DNA of 12,483 nucleotides from positions 1 to 12,483 of the forward strand of contig UQSH01000046.1 of assembly GCA_900543795.1 (NCBI GenBank), written 5' to 3'. The notes under the pieces are model-generated. The model saw only the letters and a list, made by a program, of their open reading frames with translations, was not told the origin of the DNA and did not search any database. A program made the position numbers and the translations under genes. Source of the stretch: an uncultured Oscillospiraceae bacterium. Its GTDB lineage: Bacteria; Bacillota; Clostridia; Oscillospirales; Acutalibacteraceae. Below, piece by piece: positions 1 to 7,749 of the stretch (position 1 is its first letter; the number at the start of each line of letters is the position of its first letter).

Positions 1-839
1 CCGCCGTTGTGCTTTGCGGACTTATAAATCCATACGGAATAAAGGCTGAGCTTTATCTCTTTTCCTCATACGGCAATGAGGATATAAATTCACTTATAGG
101 CGAAATGCAGCCAACTAATCTAACAGAGCTATACGGAGTCATCTTTTTTGCGTTTGTAGGATTAATTGTTATATTGTGCATTGCTTATAAAAAGGGAAGC
201 TTTCAAACGCACCACGCCCTGCTGATTCTGGGAACGCTTGTTTTGGCTCTTTCATCATACAAGGGAATGGTATATTTCTTTATCTGTGCGGTGCCGGCAA
301 TAACATATTACTTTAAAGATGTTGAGTTTATGATCACACTCTCCTATAAGCCCGAAAACAAAAAAGAGAAACGAACAAGAGGGGCGTTGATAGGAGTTTT
401 CTGCATTTTGCTTTGTGCTCTTGCCGGTACGCTTGTTTATATACAAGACGACACCGAAAGACAGAAGGAGAGCCTTACCATTCCCGAAAAATCGGTTGGC
501 TTTTTAGAGGTGCTTAACGAAGAGGATAAGGAAAATATGGTGCTTTATGCGGGCTTTAACACGGGAGCATATCTTGAATTTAACGGATACAAGCCTTATA
601 TTGACGCCCGTGCAGAGCTGTTCCTTGAGGATAATAACCACGAGTTTGATTATTTCTCCGAATATTGCTCACTGATTAACGGCAATGTTTATTATAAGGA
701 TGTTCTTGACAAATACGGCTTTACGCACCTTGTTGTTGAAGACAAAAGAAAGCATTTATTAAACTCGCTCCAACACGATTCGGATTATGAGCTGATTTAT
801 TCGGACGAATATTATTCGCTTTTCAAAAAAGCACAGTAA
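1..839 (+). CDS. C-terminal part of a polytopic membrane protein, possibly glycosyltransferase-like (5' end outside window)
   Basis: The reading frame is open to the left edge, so the gene starts upstream; the GTG at 9 is not a convincing start. About 276 residues are visible. Numbering from the codon at 9, hydrophobic segments lie near residues 41-60, 69-101 (probably two) and 125-145. A polar C-terminal domain of about 130 residues follows, probably outside the membrane. An NPYG motif (7-10) stands before the first segment, and the C-terminal domain carries FNTGAYL (183-189) and YIDARAE (197-203). From memory, this arrangement (LNPYG, then GGYLxW and F/YIDGRxxxY before a short 'YG(V/F)' strand) recurs in large bacterial membrane proteins of GT-C type or unknown function. 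No catalytic residues can be assigned because the N-terminal half is missing. It is convergent with the sugar cluster and shares its terminator; a role in surface polymer synthesis is only a guess from context. Confidence 0.6.
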   Translation, partial: AVVLCGLINPYGIKAELYLFSSYGNEDINSLIGEMQPTNLTELYGVIFFAFVGLIVILCIAYKKGSFQTHHALLILGTLVLALSSYKGMVYFFICAVPAITYYFKDVEFMITLSYKPENKKEKRTRGALIGVFCILLCALAGTLVYIQDDTERQKESLTIPEKSVGFLEVLNEEDKENMVLYAGFNTGAYLEFNGYKPYIDARAELFLEDNNHEFDYFSEYCSLINGNVYYKDVLDKYGFTHLVVEDKRKHLLNSLQHDSDYELIYSDEYYSLFKKAQ

Positions 840-847
840 AAAAATAT

Positions 848-890
848 AAAAAGGCTTTGGGATTAATTTCCTAAAGCCTTTTTATTTTTT
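848..890. terminator. Bidirectional intrinsic terminator between convergent genes
   Basis: A 14-bp stem is formed by 848-861 and 870-883 (core AAAAAGGCTTT, one G-U pair) around an 8-nt loop (862-869). A T-rich tract follows to 890 on the plus strand. The minus strand also runs into T-rich sequence after the stem, because the plus strand is A-rich at 839-852. It would therefore end both the plus-strand membrane protein gene and the long minus-strand operon. Confidence 0.9.
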
Positions 891-922
891 TCGATTTCAT
901 TCAAAAAGACAGCCGTTACATA

Positions 923-2632
923 TTATTTGGACAATTCCCTTGTGAGTATATCGGCTATTCTTATTCTTGCGTTGCCGTCAACGGGTCCTAATTTAACAAC
1001 CACATATTCGTTAGTGTCTACTATATATCCGTCATTTGGATATGATGGAATATCTGCATATATTTCATTTGCTTCGAAGTATTGTTCTTTTGTGCACGGA
1101 GTTATTGAATATCCAAGATATTCAGCGAATTTATAGTTTTCCGTATTCGCTTCCCCAAACGCGTCTATACCCCATGCCAAATATGATTTTCCTATGCTGT
1201 AATACTTTCTGTACTCGGCATTTGTCTCGTGAATATTACCAATATCAACACCCCAATCATATATTTTATATGCAATTGAATTCTCTTTTATTAAATATCT
1301 TTTATTTATTTCATTAGGGAAATTATATCGACCAATGAATACAACGGGTTTATCAGTGTTTTTCTTTATAATAGGGTTTGATTCTATGCTTTCAATAACA
1401 CTTACTTCATTTATATATCTTGCATTCTCGTTTCTTTGAGAAATATTTAGAGAAACGCACTGTCCCGCAATAGCCGCCACAAGTAACACATACGCAACGC
1501 TCGTTACCTTTTTTTTATCAAGAGCCATAATCTTTGTTAGTGCTAATAAGAATACACCGGAAATAAAAGGCCCCCAAGCCATCTCAATTCTATATGGAGA
1601 AACAACACCCATATAGACAGTAAACATAATAGTGGTAGCAAACATACCTAATTCAATTATCAATAACATGAAATCTTTATGCTTTACCAAATCGATTATT
1701 ATAATGACCAACAAAACAAAATATGCTATATATAAAAGAGTGAATGGGAAGTAACAGAACACCTTTGAAACAGAATCTTTTACTATTGACGATAAAAAAT
1801 AATTAACAGATTCACTTAGTGTATTAAAGTTTCCCCAAGCACTTCCCTTGGCCGCAAAATAGTTTGATGGAATTGAAAATATATACTTTACGATTTCTAC
1901 AGTAGTATAATTTAAAATAATTACGAACATTACAATTGTTGCTTGTAAAAGCATAATATTAAAAATCGTCTTGCTTTTCTTCTCTAAATTCGGATTTTTA
2001 TAATACCACAAAACTAATACTAAACAAAGCACACAGATATATGCCAAAACAAACGACTCATACCAAGAAAGTGCAAACATTATCAATACAGTTGATAGTA
2101 TTAAATGATAAAGCTTTCGTTGCTTTTTTAAAGAAAAATATAAAGCAAGAGCAATAAACAGAGTGGCTCCGCCGGTAGCCAGCAAGCATGCCCCGAAAAT
2201 GAAATACTCGTACATTAATGGATATGTAATGTATAAACAACTAAATATCATTATAGGAAATAAATTCTTTGGTTTTATTATGTTATCAAGAACAACTCCA
2301 ATAACCAAGATTGCTATTAACAGCAGCACCAATCCGATAGTATCATATAGAGCAAAATTGTGTGATTCTAAATTAATAATTTGTCCAACAATAGTTTGGG
2401 TTAATCGGCCTTGTCCAATTAACATGCCATGAATGTATCTGTCAACAGACAGGGCATCTATGCTGATCGGTTGATATACTATAATATACCAATAAGCTAA
2501 TGTTGCCGTTACAACTAATGGCACAACATACAAAAGACTCCTAATTAGCTTCTTTATTCCTGAAAACAAAGAAACATCTTCTAAAATGCCGTTTTTTTCA
2601 CTTTCAAATATTTCTGCAAATTGCAATTTCAT
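923..2632 (-). CDS. GtrII-like GT-C membrane glycosyltransferase (glucosyltransferase-domain protein)
   Basis: This 569-residue protein has roughly ten or more hydrophobic segments spread from about residue 30 to residue 390 and a polar C-terminal region of about 170 residues. After the first membrane segment comes an acidic/arginine loop (IDALSVDRYIHG) followed by GQGRLTQ. It resembles the 'D(D)W.R...G......GR' start of the GtrII/Glucos_trans_II family, GT-C enzymes that use a polyprenyl-phosphate sugar on the outer face of the membrane. The start is supported by GAGGA about 7 bases upstream of the ATG, inside the 3' end of the GtrB-type gene; the gap to that stop is 2 bases, so the two are surely co-transcribed. 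It is the last gene before the terminator. The gene is visibly more AT-rich than the sugar-nucleotide genes. Family assignment rests on topology, the N-terminal loop and the GtrA/GtrB neighbours. The sugar transferred is unknown: glucose by family precedent, or the CDP-derived sugar made by this cluster. Confidence 0.72.
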   Translation of the reverse strand: MKLQFAEIFESEKNGILEDVSLFSGIKKLIRSLLYVVPLVVTATLAYWYIIVYQPISIDALSVDRYIHGMLIGQGRLTQTIVGQIINLESHNFALYDTIGLVLLLIAILVIGVVLDNIIKPKNLFPIMIFSCLYITYPLMYEYFIFGACLLATGGATLFIALALYFSLKKQRKLYHLILSTVLIMFALSWYESFVLAYICVLCLVLVLWYYKNPNLEKKSKTIFNIMLLQATIVMFVIILNYTTVEIVKYIFSIPSNYFAAKGSAWGNFNTLSESVNYFLSSIVKDSVSKVFCYFPFTLLYIAYFVLLVIIIIDLVKHKDFMLLIIELGMFATTIMFTVYMGVVSPYRIEMAWGPFISGVFLLALTKIMALDKKKVTSVAYVLLVAAIAGQCVSLNISQRNENARYINEVSVIESIESNPIIKKNTDKPVVFIGRYNFPNEINKRYLIKENSIAYKIYDWGVDIGNIHETNAEYRKYYSIGKSYLAWGIDAFGEANTENYKFAEYLGYSITPCTKEQYFEANEIYADIPSYPNDGYIVDTNEYVVVKLGPVDGNARIRIADILTRELSK

Positions 2633-2634
2633 AA

Positions 2635-3579
2635 TTATTCCTCATCATCGAAATTGATTCGTTCCTCTTCTATTACCAAAGGCCTATTCATCACTCTTGT
2701 ATTTATGCTCATTATGTACTCACCCATAAATCCCAAGAAGAATAATTGAACAGAGCCTAAAAAAGTTATGGTTATCAATGTTGGAACAGTACCACCGGGA
2801 AATCTATTCCACCATATCAGCTTCATAACCAAATATACGATTCCGATTATCGCACTTATGAAAGCAGTTAAGAACCCGAAAAACGATGCCATTCTTAAAC
2901 CGATTTTCGTATAAGAGGTAAAGCTTAGCATTGCTGCGTCATATAAGGTAAAGAAATTATTATGTGTCTTACCGGCTAATCGTTTTGATTGCGTGTATTC
3001 AATATCTTTTCTTTTATATCCCAGCTCTGCTACAATGCCTCTAATAAACGGTGTAGGGTCATTAAGATTTCTGAGAATTTCAATAAAGCTTCTGTCATAA
3101 AGGCCAAATCCGGTAAAATGCTCTATCTGTTCAACACTTGACATTTTCTTTATTAACTTGTAATAACATGTTCTAAAGAAACGCATAATCTTGTTTTCTT
3201 TACTGGCGGTTTTTATGCCTGTAACAATTTTATATCCGTTCTCCCATTCTTTTACAAAAGCCGGTATAAGCTCAACCGGGTCCTGAAAATCTGCACAAAT
3301 GGAGATAACACAATCTGTATCCATTTGAAGCATACCATAATATGGGGAATTAAACTGTCCAAAGTTCTTTGCATTGAAAATTGATTTGATTTTTTTATTG
3401 TTTTTGCAAATTTCCCTGATTAAAGGTCTTGTTCCGTCGGTGGAGCAGTTATCCATAATAAGAATTTCATAATCGTACTGCGGAAGCTCTGTGGTAATTT
3501 CATTTACTACCGCATCGCAAATTTGCACGATATTGTCCTGCTCATTATAGCAGGGAATCATAATGCCAATTTTTTTCAT
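2635..3579 (-). CDS. GtrB-type polyprenyl-phosphate glycosyltransferase (GT2)
   Basis: The 314-residue protein has an N-terminal cytoplasmic GT-A domain and two C-terminal membrane segments (about 230-252 and 265-290), the standard GtrB/DPMS-like build. Visible motifs are PCYNEQDN (9-16), the nucleotide-binding MDNCSTDGT (42-50) and the metal-binding ADFQDP (96-101), a variant of the family's DLQDP. An Arg/Lys-rich stretch follows (about 121-145), then PFIRG (177-181). Such enzymes move a sugar from a nucleotide donor to undecaprenyl phosphate at the inner face of the membrane; GtrA-type proteins then help it cross. A strong AGGAG lies about 8 bases before the ATG. The ATG overlaps the stop of the broken acyltransferase gene (ATGA), yet its own ribosome site should keep it translated. 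The family donor is usually UDP-glucose. No other glycosyltransferase for the CDP-sugar is present here, so that sugar is a plausible alternative donor (inference). Confidence 0.9.
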   Translation of the reverse strand: MKKIGIMIPCYNEQDNIVQICDAVVNEITTELPQYDYEILIMDNCSTDGTRPLIREICKNNKKIKSIFNAKNFGQFNSPYYGMLQMDTDCVISICADFQDPVELIPAFVKEWENGYKIVTGIKTASKENKIMRFFRTCYYKLIKKMSSVEQIEHFTGFGLYDRSFIEILRNLNDPTPFIRGIVAELGYKRKDIEYTQSKRLAGKTHNNFFTLYDAAMLSFTSYTKIGLRMASFFGFLTAFISAIIGIVYLVMKLIWWNRFPGGTVPTLITITFLGSVQLFFLGFMGEYIMSINTRVMNRPLVIEEERINFDDEE

Positions 3580-4352
3580 AACGCTATCTCCTGTTTCTTG
3601 AGAGTTTTCATTAATAATTTAACAATAGGCTTATTGATTTTGTTAAGAATGAAAGCAACAATTATGGAAACCACTATCGTGCAAATACCCAACAAAAGCA
3701 TATTTTCAATTTTTAGACGTCTCATTTGGAACATATAGTAAAACAATCCATGAATCAAATACAGTTCATATGAATTATCTCCTATAAAATCCCAAAACTT
3801 CTTGAGTCCAAAATTATATCCCGAATAAGCAATAATAACACATATTGGAATAATCGGATTTAATGTGCAGTACTCTGCCACGTTAAAATAACCGCCGATA
3901 TCTGTACTGTATTTTAATACACCGAAGGCTGCTAACAAAGAGAATAAAATAATGCAATAACAAACCATGAATTCACTACTATTGTATAACCATGCTCAAA
4001 AAAGGCTAATAGCACTCCCTTTAATGTCACACTATATTCATCATAATACTTAAATCCATAATTATTTTGGGCATACAAAAAATACAAAACATATAAAACA
4101 GCCGCAGATATAAACGGTATACCTAACTTAATGGCATGTTTTGGTACAAATTTTTCCAAATATGCCGAACCTTGTGTTTTTAGTGATGTTATCATTCCAT
4201 ATCCAGACAAAAAGAAAAAAAACAGAAACTGCGAACGCAGATATTTCGGGCATTATTTTCGCTTGTGTTACCCCGTCAACATGGAGCAAGACAATACTTA
4301 AAGCACACATTCCTTTTAATGCTAAAATTTTTTCTTTTTCTAAATAATTCAA
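3576..4352 (-). pseudogene. Acyltransferase-3 family membrane protein, disrupted by two frame breaks
   Basis: Three consecutive open segments in two frames (4352-4128, 4210-3932, 3968-3576) together read as one acyltransferase-3 (OafA/NodX-type) protein. The N-terminal part has LKGMCALSIVLLHVDG; the family His is in LLHV. The first break lies in an A8 tract at 4215-4222. Removing one base would restore the family motif SVFFFLSGYGM across the join. The second break lies near 3945-3965, after NSWFVIAL; adding one base, or undoing a deletion, restores reading into the C-terminal part with the hallmark SYELYLIHG. Even when repaired the product is only about 258 residues, against roughly 330-380 usual for the family. 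The distance from SWFVIAL to SYELYLIHG is short, so an internal deletion is likely at the second break. The start is an assumed TTG at 4352 after a modest AGGTG. An intact version would O-acylate a surface glycan. Assembly error at one or both sites cannot be excluded. Confidence 0.82.
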
Positions 4353-4367
4353 CTTAAATCCGTTTCT

Positions 4368-4427
4368 TCACCTTTTTGTTCCGATAATGAATAGTAAAAC
4401 AACAGGTATCAATATCAAATCAGCCAT
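4368..4427 (-). CDS. 19-codon hydrophobic ORF of uncertain status
   Basis: An ATG at 4427, 2 bases after the reductase stop, opens a 19-codon frame that ends with TGA at 4368-4370. The product begins MADLILIPVVLLFIIG and ends TKR, a single hydrophobic stretch. It lies in the 77-base gap before the acyltransferase pseudogene. It could be a tiny membrane peptide, a translational link, or the decayed start of a lost membrane protein gene. There is no independent support for expression. Confidence 0.2.
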   Translation of the reverse strand: MADLILIPVVLLFIIGTKR

Positions 4428-4429
4428 TA

Positions 4430-5350
4430 TTATTTGCTCCTCAAATACCACTCAACAGTATTTTTTATACCTGTTTCAAAATCGACTGTTGGTTCAAAGC
4501 CTGTATCCCTCTGCAAATCAGTGATGTCTGCACAAAGATACATAACCTGATTTGGAAAATAATCAACTGCACCAAAATTACATTTGGCATTAGGGCAAGC
4601 AATATCACGAATAGTCGTAATATACTCTTTAAGGCTCTTTGTTTTACCTGAGCCAATAGCATAAACTGCGTCAGCTTTTCCTTTTTCTGCAACGAGATAA
4701 AAAGCATTTGCAATATCACCGTTGTAGCAAAAGTCCCACTGCTGCTCGCCCTTAGTAAAATCACAGTCCTCGCCGTTAAGAAACTTGATTATCGTGCTCA
4801 TAACCATAGTGTGAACACCGTCACCGGGACCGTAGGCAGATAATATCCTGCACCATTCGTGGCGAATACCAAGCTGATTGCAGAGGATTCTGCTCATTTT
4901 TCCCGAGGCAAGCTTTGCAATGCCATATCCGTTGTCGGGATTAGTAGGGGAATCGGGAGAAACCTTTGTTCCGTCAGGGAGTCTGCCGTTTTCGGCTTGG
5001 CTTCCTGCACCCACAAAAACTTCACATCCAAAGCGATGAGCCATCTTAACTGCATCAAGCTCATTTTTTATGTTATTCGTTTGAAGGAACATATCGTTTC
5101 TGTCCTTGCCGTAGGGACCTGCCCAAGCAAGATGAAAGAAAGCGTCATATTTCTCGTTATCCGTATTTTGAAAATCAGCCATCTCGTCAAGAGAGCAGTA
5201 CGCAATTTTCACCAACGGACTTTTTGGTACCTTGTCAATCCTACCCTCTTTACGGACAAGAACGAGTGTTTCAACATTTTCACTTATCAGTTTATTTACA
5301 AGTGCGGTACCAACAGCACCTGTTGCACCTGTTACAATAGCTTTTTTCAT
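4430..5350 (-). CDS. NAD(P)-dependent sugar-nucleotide reductase of the SDR/epimerase family (YerF- or RfbJ-like)
   Basis: The 306-residue extended-SDR protein has the Rossmann glycine motif GATGAVG (8-14), a catalytic-site serine in GAGSQAENG (Ser117) and the YxxxK pair (Tyr142, Lys146). The segment RILSAYGPGDG (about 168-178) and the downstream QQWDFCY region resemble CDP-abequose synthase and related reductases. Known relatives reduce the 4-keto group of CDP-3,6-dideoxy-4-keto-glucose (RfbJ, giving CDP-abequose) or the side-chain ketone of the YerE product (YerF, giving CDP-yersiniose A). With a YerE-like carboligase in the same operon, the YerF role is favoured by context; sequence alone does not decide. 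The gene starts 5 bases after the gtrA-like stop, with only a weak purine-rich stretch as ribosome site, so translation may be coupled. It acts in the cytoplasm. Confidence 0.82.
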   Translation of the reverse strand: MKKAIVTGATGAVGTALVNKLISENVETLVLVRKEGRIDKVPKSPLVKIAYCSLDEMADFQNTDNEKYDAFFHLAWAGPYGKDRNDMFLQTNNIKNELDAVKMAHRFGCEVFVGAGSQAENGRLPDGTKVSPDSPTNPDNGYGIAKLASGKMSRILCNQLGIRHEWCRILSAYGPGDGVHTMVMSTIIKFLNGEDCDFTKGEQQWDFCYNGDIANAFYLVAEKGKADAVYAIGSGKTKSLKEYITTIRDIACPNAKCNFGAVDYFPNQVMYLCADITDLQRDTGFEPTVDFETGIKNTVEWYLRSK

Positions 5351-5355
5351 AAGAA

Positions 5356-5877
5356 TTATTTTTCTTTCTCTTCTTTTTTCTTTGCTCTGAAAGCCCAGAA
5401 CTTATTAAGGATAAAGTTAAGCGGAATTGTGATAAACAGGTTGATTACCGGCGCAACATAGTCGCTGATGTGACAAACCGAGGTGAAAAACCACAAAAGC
5501 ACATTGTGGAGCAAAAGTCCTGTTCCGGCATATGACATAAACAGCTTGATAAATGCCTGAATGGGTGAACGCTCCTCCTGTTCCTCTTTTTTGAAAACAT
5601 AACTGTTGTTCCAGTAAAACGCATTAACTACGCTAAGCACAAATCCTATGACACTTGCAACGTATTTGTTGCAATGAAATGGCAAAAGAATATAGTAAGT
5701 GGCGTAGGATATTACCGTATTTGAAAGTCCTACAAGTCCGAACTTAACAAATTGAACAAACCCATTCCAAACCTCGTCCTTTATTTCTTTTTTTGTTATC
5801 TTTGTAAAAATATTGCGAAACCAGTCCATAATCGCCTTGATTATGTGCCAGCACCAACGGGCAATTTTAATTATCAT
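5356..5877 (-). CDS. GtrA family membrane protein (putative polyprenyl-phosphate-sugar flippase subunit)
   Basis: The 173-residue protein has the GtrA pattern of four membrane segments starting near residue 43. Typical motifs are QFVKFGLVGLSNTVISYATYY near the first segment, ASVIGFVLSVVNAFYWNNSYVF in the middle, and INLFITIPLNFILNKFWAF at the end. GtrA proteins are thought to move polyprenyl-phosphate-linked sugars across the membrane for use by a GT-C enzyme. An extra N-terminal segment of about 40 residues, rich in aromatic and basic residues, precedes the domain. The start is supported by AGGG about 9 bases upstream. It sits between the YerE-like and reductase genes, away from its expected GtrB and GT-C partners at 923-3579. 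That placement ties the export module to the sugar pathway. Confidence 0.9.
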   Translation of the reverse strand: MIIKIARWCWHIIKAIMDWFRNIFTKITKKEIKDEVWNGFVQFVKFGLVGLSNTVISYATYYILLPFHCNKYVASVIGFVLSVVNAFYWNNSYVFKKEEQEERSPIQAFIKLFMSYAGTGLLLHNVLLWFFTSVCHISDYVAPVINLFITIPLNFILNKFWAFRAKKKEEKEK

Positions 5878-5897
5878 AGTAAAATCCCTAAACGTTA

Positions 5898-7733
5898 TTA
5901 TTCTAAAGGCTTTATAAACATATTTTCAAGTAATTCTTCTCTTGGCAGGAATGGAGCAAGGTCTTCAAGAGGAGGACTTACGATTGTGCCGTCCTCAAGA
6001 CGTCTTGCGCTGCTCTTAGGCTCCCAAACCTGCTCGGTATCGGTAAAGATTTCGCAGAAAGCGAAGCCTTCTTGAGCGAGAACCTCATCAACCACCTTTT
6101 TCATCTCATCATTATTATGAGCAGAATAATACGGCATACCGAAGGCGTTTGCGATTTTTTCAAATTCGGGGAAGGTCAAATCTCCCGACTCGGGACCTAT
6201 TCCCACCTTTGTATGCTCACTGAAAATATTTGTCTGAGTAAGTCTTATTGAATGATAGCCCTGATTGTTAATAAGGAAAATCTTGATAGGAAGCCTATTT
6301 GTAACGATAGTCTGAAGTTCCTGAAGATTCATCATTATTGAGCCGTCACCCTCAAGGCAAATTGTTTTCTGTCTGCCTGATGCAACACAAAGACCGATTG
6401 CCGCAGGAAGTCCGTAGCCCATAGAGGCAATGGCGCTGTTTATGATAAAGCGTGTATCCTTTTTGATTGTATAGTTCTGATGACCTACAACGCAGCAGGC
6501 ACCGTTTGAAACAGCAGTGTAGCTTTTTTCGGGGAGAGAGTCGCTCAAATGCTTAATGAAAGCGAAAACATTTGCAAATTCTCCGCCGTTATTCCAATGT
6601 CTTTCAAGGGTAACGGGATATTTCTTCTTCCAATTTTGGCAGGCGTCAAGCCACACCTTGTTATCAAAAACCTTTTTATTTGCAGGCAAAGTCTTATCAA
6701 GTTTATCAAGAAAATCTTTGGCATCTGCCCAAACAGGCATATCAACATGGATAGTATGCTTCATCATTTCCGACTTATCAATATCCACCATAATAACCTT
6801 GGCTTCTCTTGCCCATGTGTCAAAGCCGTAGCCAACCTGCCTGATAGAAATACGAGTACCGATTGCAACAACCAAATCGGAATTCTGCACGGCAAAGTTA
6901 CCCGCTCTGTCGCCCATATTTCCGCCTCTGCCGACATAAAGAGGATTGTCGTTTTCAATTAAATCAACACTGTTCCAGTAGGTTACAATTGGGACATTAA
7001 GCCTGTCAATTACCTTTTTGAATTCTTCATATCCGCCCGAAAGCCTGATACCGCCTCCTGCATAAATAACAGGGCGCTCAGCATTTTTGATTTCGTCGAT
7101 AACGGCTTTTACCGTTTCTTCACTAACAGGAGGAGGAAGAAGTGCATCGTCATCTGCAGGGTCATATCCCTCAAGGTCATCTGTTTCAATAACCGTTCCC
7201 TGAATATCAACAGGAACATCAACCCATACGGGACCCGGTCTGCCTGTAGTTGCAAGATGCCAAGCTTTTTCGCAAATATATCTGATTTGCTTCGGGTCCT
7301 CAACCATAACGGCATATTTTGTCATAGGTTCAACTGATTTTACAATATCGTACTCTTGATCGCCTAACGCTCTAAGGTTGATTTCGGGATTGAGCTTTTG
7401 AGCATATCTTGCAGTTGTGATGTATTTTACCTGTCCCGAAACAACGAACATAGGAATTGAATCAAGCCAACCGCCTACAACACCGGTAATGGCATTTGTA
7501 CCGCCAGGACCTGATGTTACGCAAAGCAGAGCAATTTTATTTTCCAGCCTTGCATATGCCTCTGCGGCAATGGCACAGGCCTGCTCGTGGTGATTATAGG
7601 TTGTATGCAAGCCCTCCTGATGACCGAAGGCGTCGTTAAGGTGCATTGCTCCGCCTCCAACAACGGAAAAAGCGTCTGTTACACCGTGATCAACAAGAAA
7701 TTGTGCAATATAATTTGAAACCTTAATTTTCAT
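5898..7733 (-). CDS. ThDP-dependent, acetolactate-synthase-like carboligase; YerE-like, CDP-sugar C2-branching enzyme
   Basis: The 611-residue protein has the three-domain layout of acetohydroxyacid synthase relatives. The N-terminal pyrimidine-binding domain carries the activating glutamate in NHHEQACA (Glu50), followed by VTSGPGGTNA (72-81) and FVVSGQV. A middle domain (about 205-345) is of the type that can bind FAD. The C-terminal domain has the Mg/ThDP motif GDG (462-464) with NN at 489-490. Family members transfer a two-carbon unit from decarboxylated pyruvate. YerE of Yersinia adds it to C4 of CDP-3,6-dideoxy-4-keto-glucose, giving a branched sugar. Here the enzyme directly follows RfbF, RfbG and RfbH, which make that acceptor. 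There is no small regulatory subunit (ilvN) or other branched-chain amino acid gene beside it, which argues against a biosynthetic acetolactate synthase. The ATG at 7733 is preceded by AGGTG at 8 bases. The YerE role is inferred from context plus fold. Confidence 0.78.
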   Translation of the reverse strand: MKIKVSNYIAQFLVDHGVTDAFSVVGGGAMHLNDAFGHQEGLHTTYNHHEQACAIAAEAYARLENKIALLCVTSGPGGTNAITGVVGGWLDSIPMFVVSGQVKYITTARYAQKLNPEINLRALGDQEYDIVKSVEPMTKYAVMVEDPKQIRYICEKAWHLATTGRPGPVWVDVPVDIQGTVIETDDLEGYDPADDDALLPPPVSEETVKAVIDEIKNAERPVIYAGGGIRLSGGYEEFKKVIDRLNVPIVTYWNSVDLIENDNPLYVGRGGNMGDRAGNFAVQNSDLVVAIGTRISIRQVGYGFDTWAREAKVIMVDIDKSEMMKHTIHVDMPVWADAKDFLDKLDKTLPANKKVFDNKVWLDACQNWKKKYPVTLERHWNNGGEFANVFAFIKHLSDSLPEKSYTAVSNGACCVVGHQNYTIKKDTRFIINSAIASMGYGLPAAIGLCVASGRQKTICLEGDGSIMMNLQELQTIVTNRLPIKIFLINNQGYHSIRLTQTNIFSEHTKVGIGPESGDLTFPEFEKIANAFGMPYYSAHNNDEMKKVVDEVLAQEGFAFCEIFTDTEQVWEPKSSARRLEDGTIVSPPLEDLAPFLPREELLENMFIKPLE

Positions 7734-7749
7734 ATCTTAAACACCTAAA

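Noticed and set aside
4859..5461. 200-codon plus-strand open frame
   Set aside because: It lies antisense to the reductase and GtrA-like genes, which have clear motifs. Its own translation is Ser/Cys/His-rich without a recognisable domain, so it is a shadow frame.
5898..7733. Biosynthetic acetolactate synthase (ilvB) for valine/isoleucine
   Set aside because: The fold fits, but there is no ilvN, ilvC or ilvD nearby and it sits inside a CDP-sugar operon straight after rfbF/G/H; a YerE-like role explains the context better.
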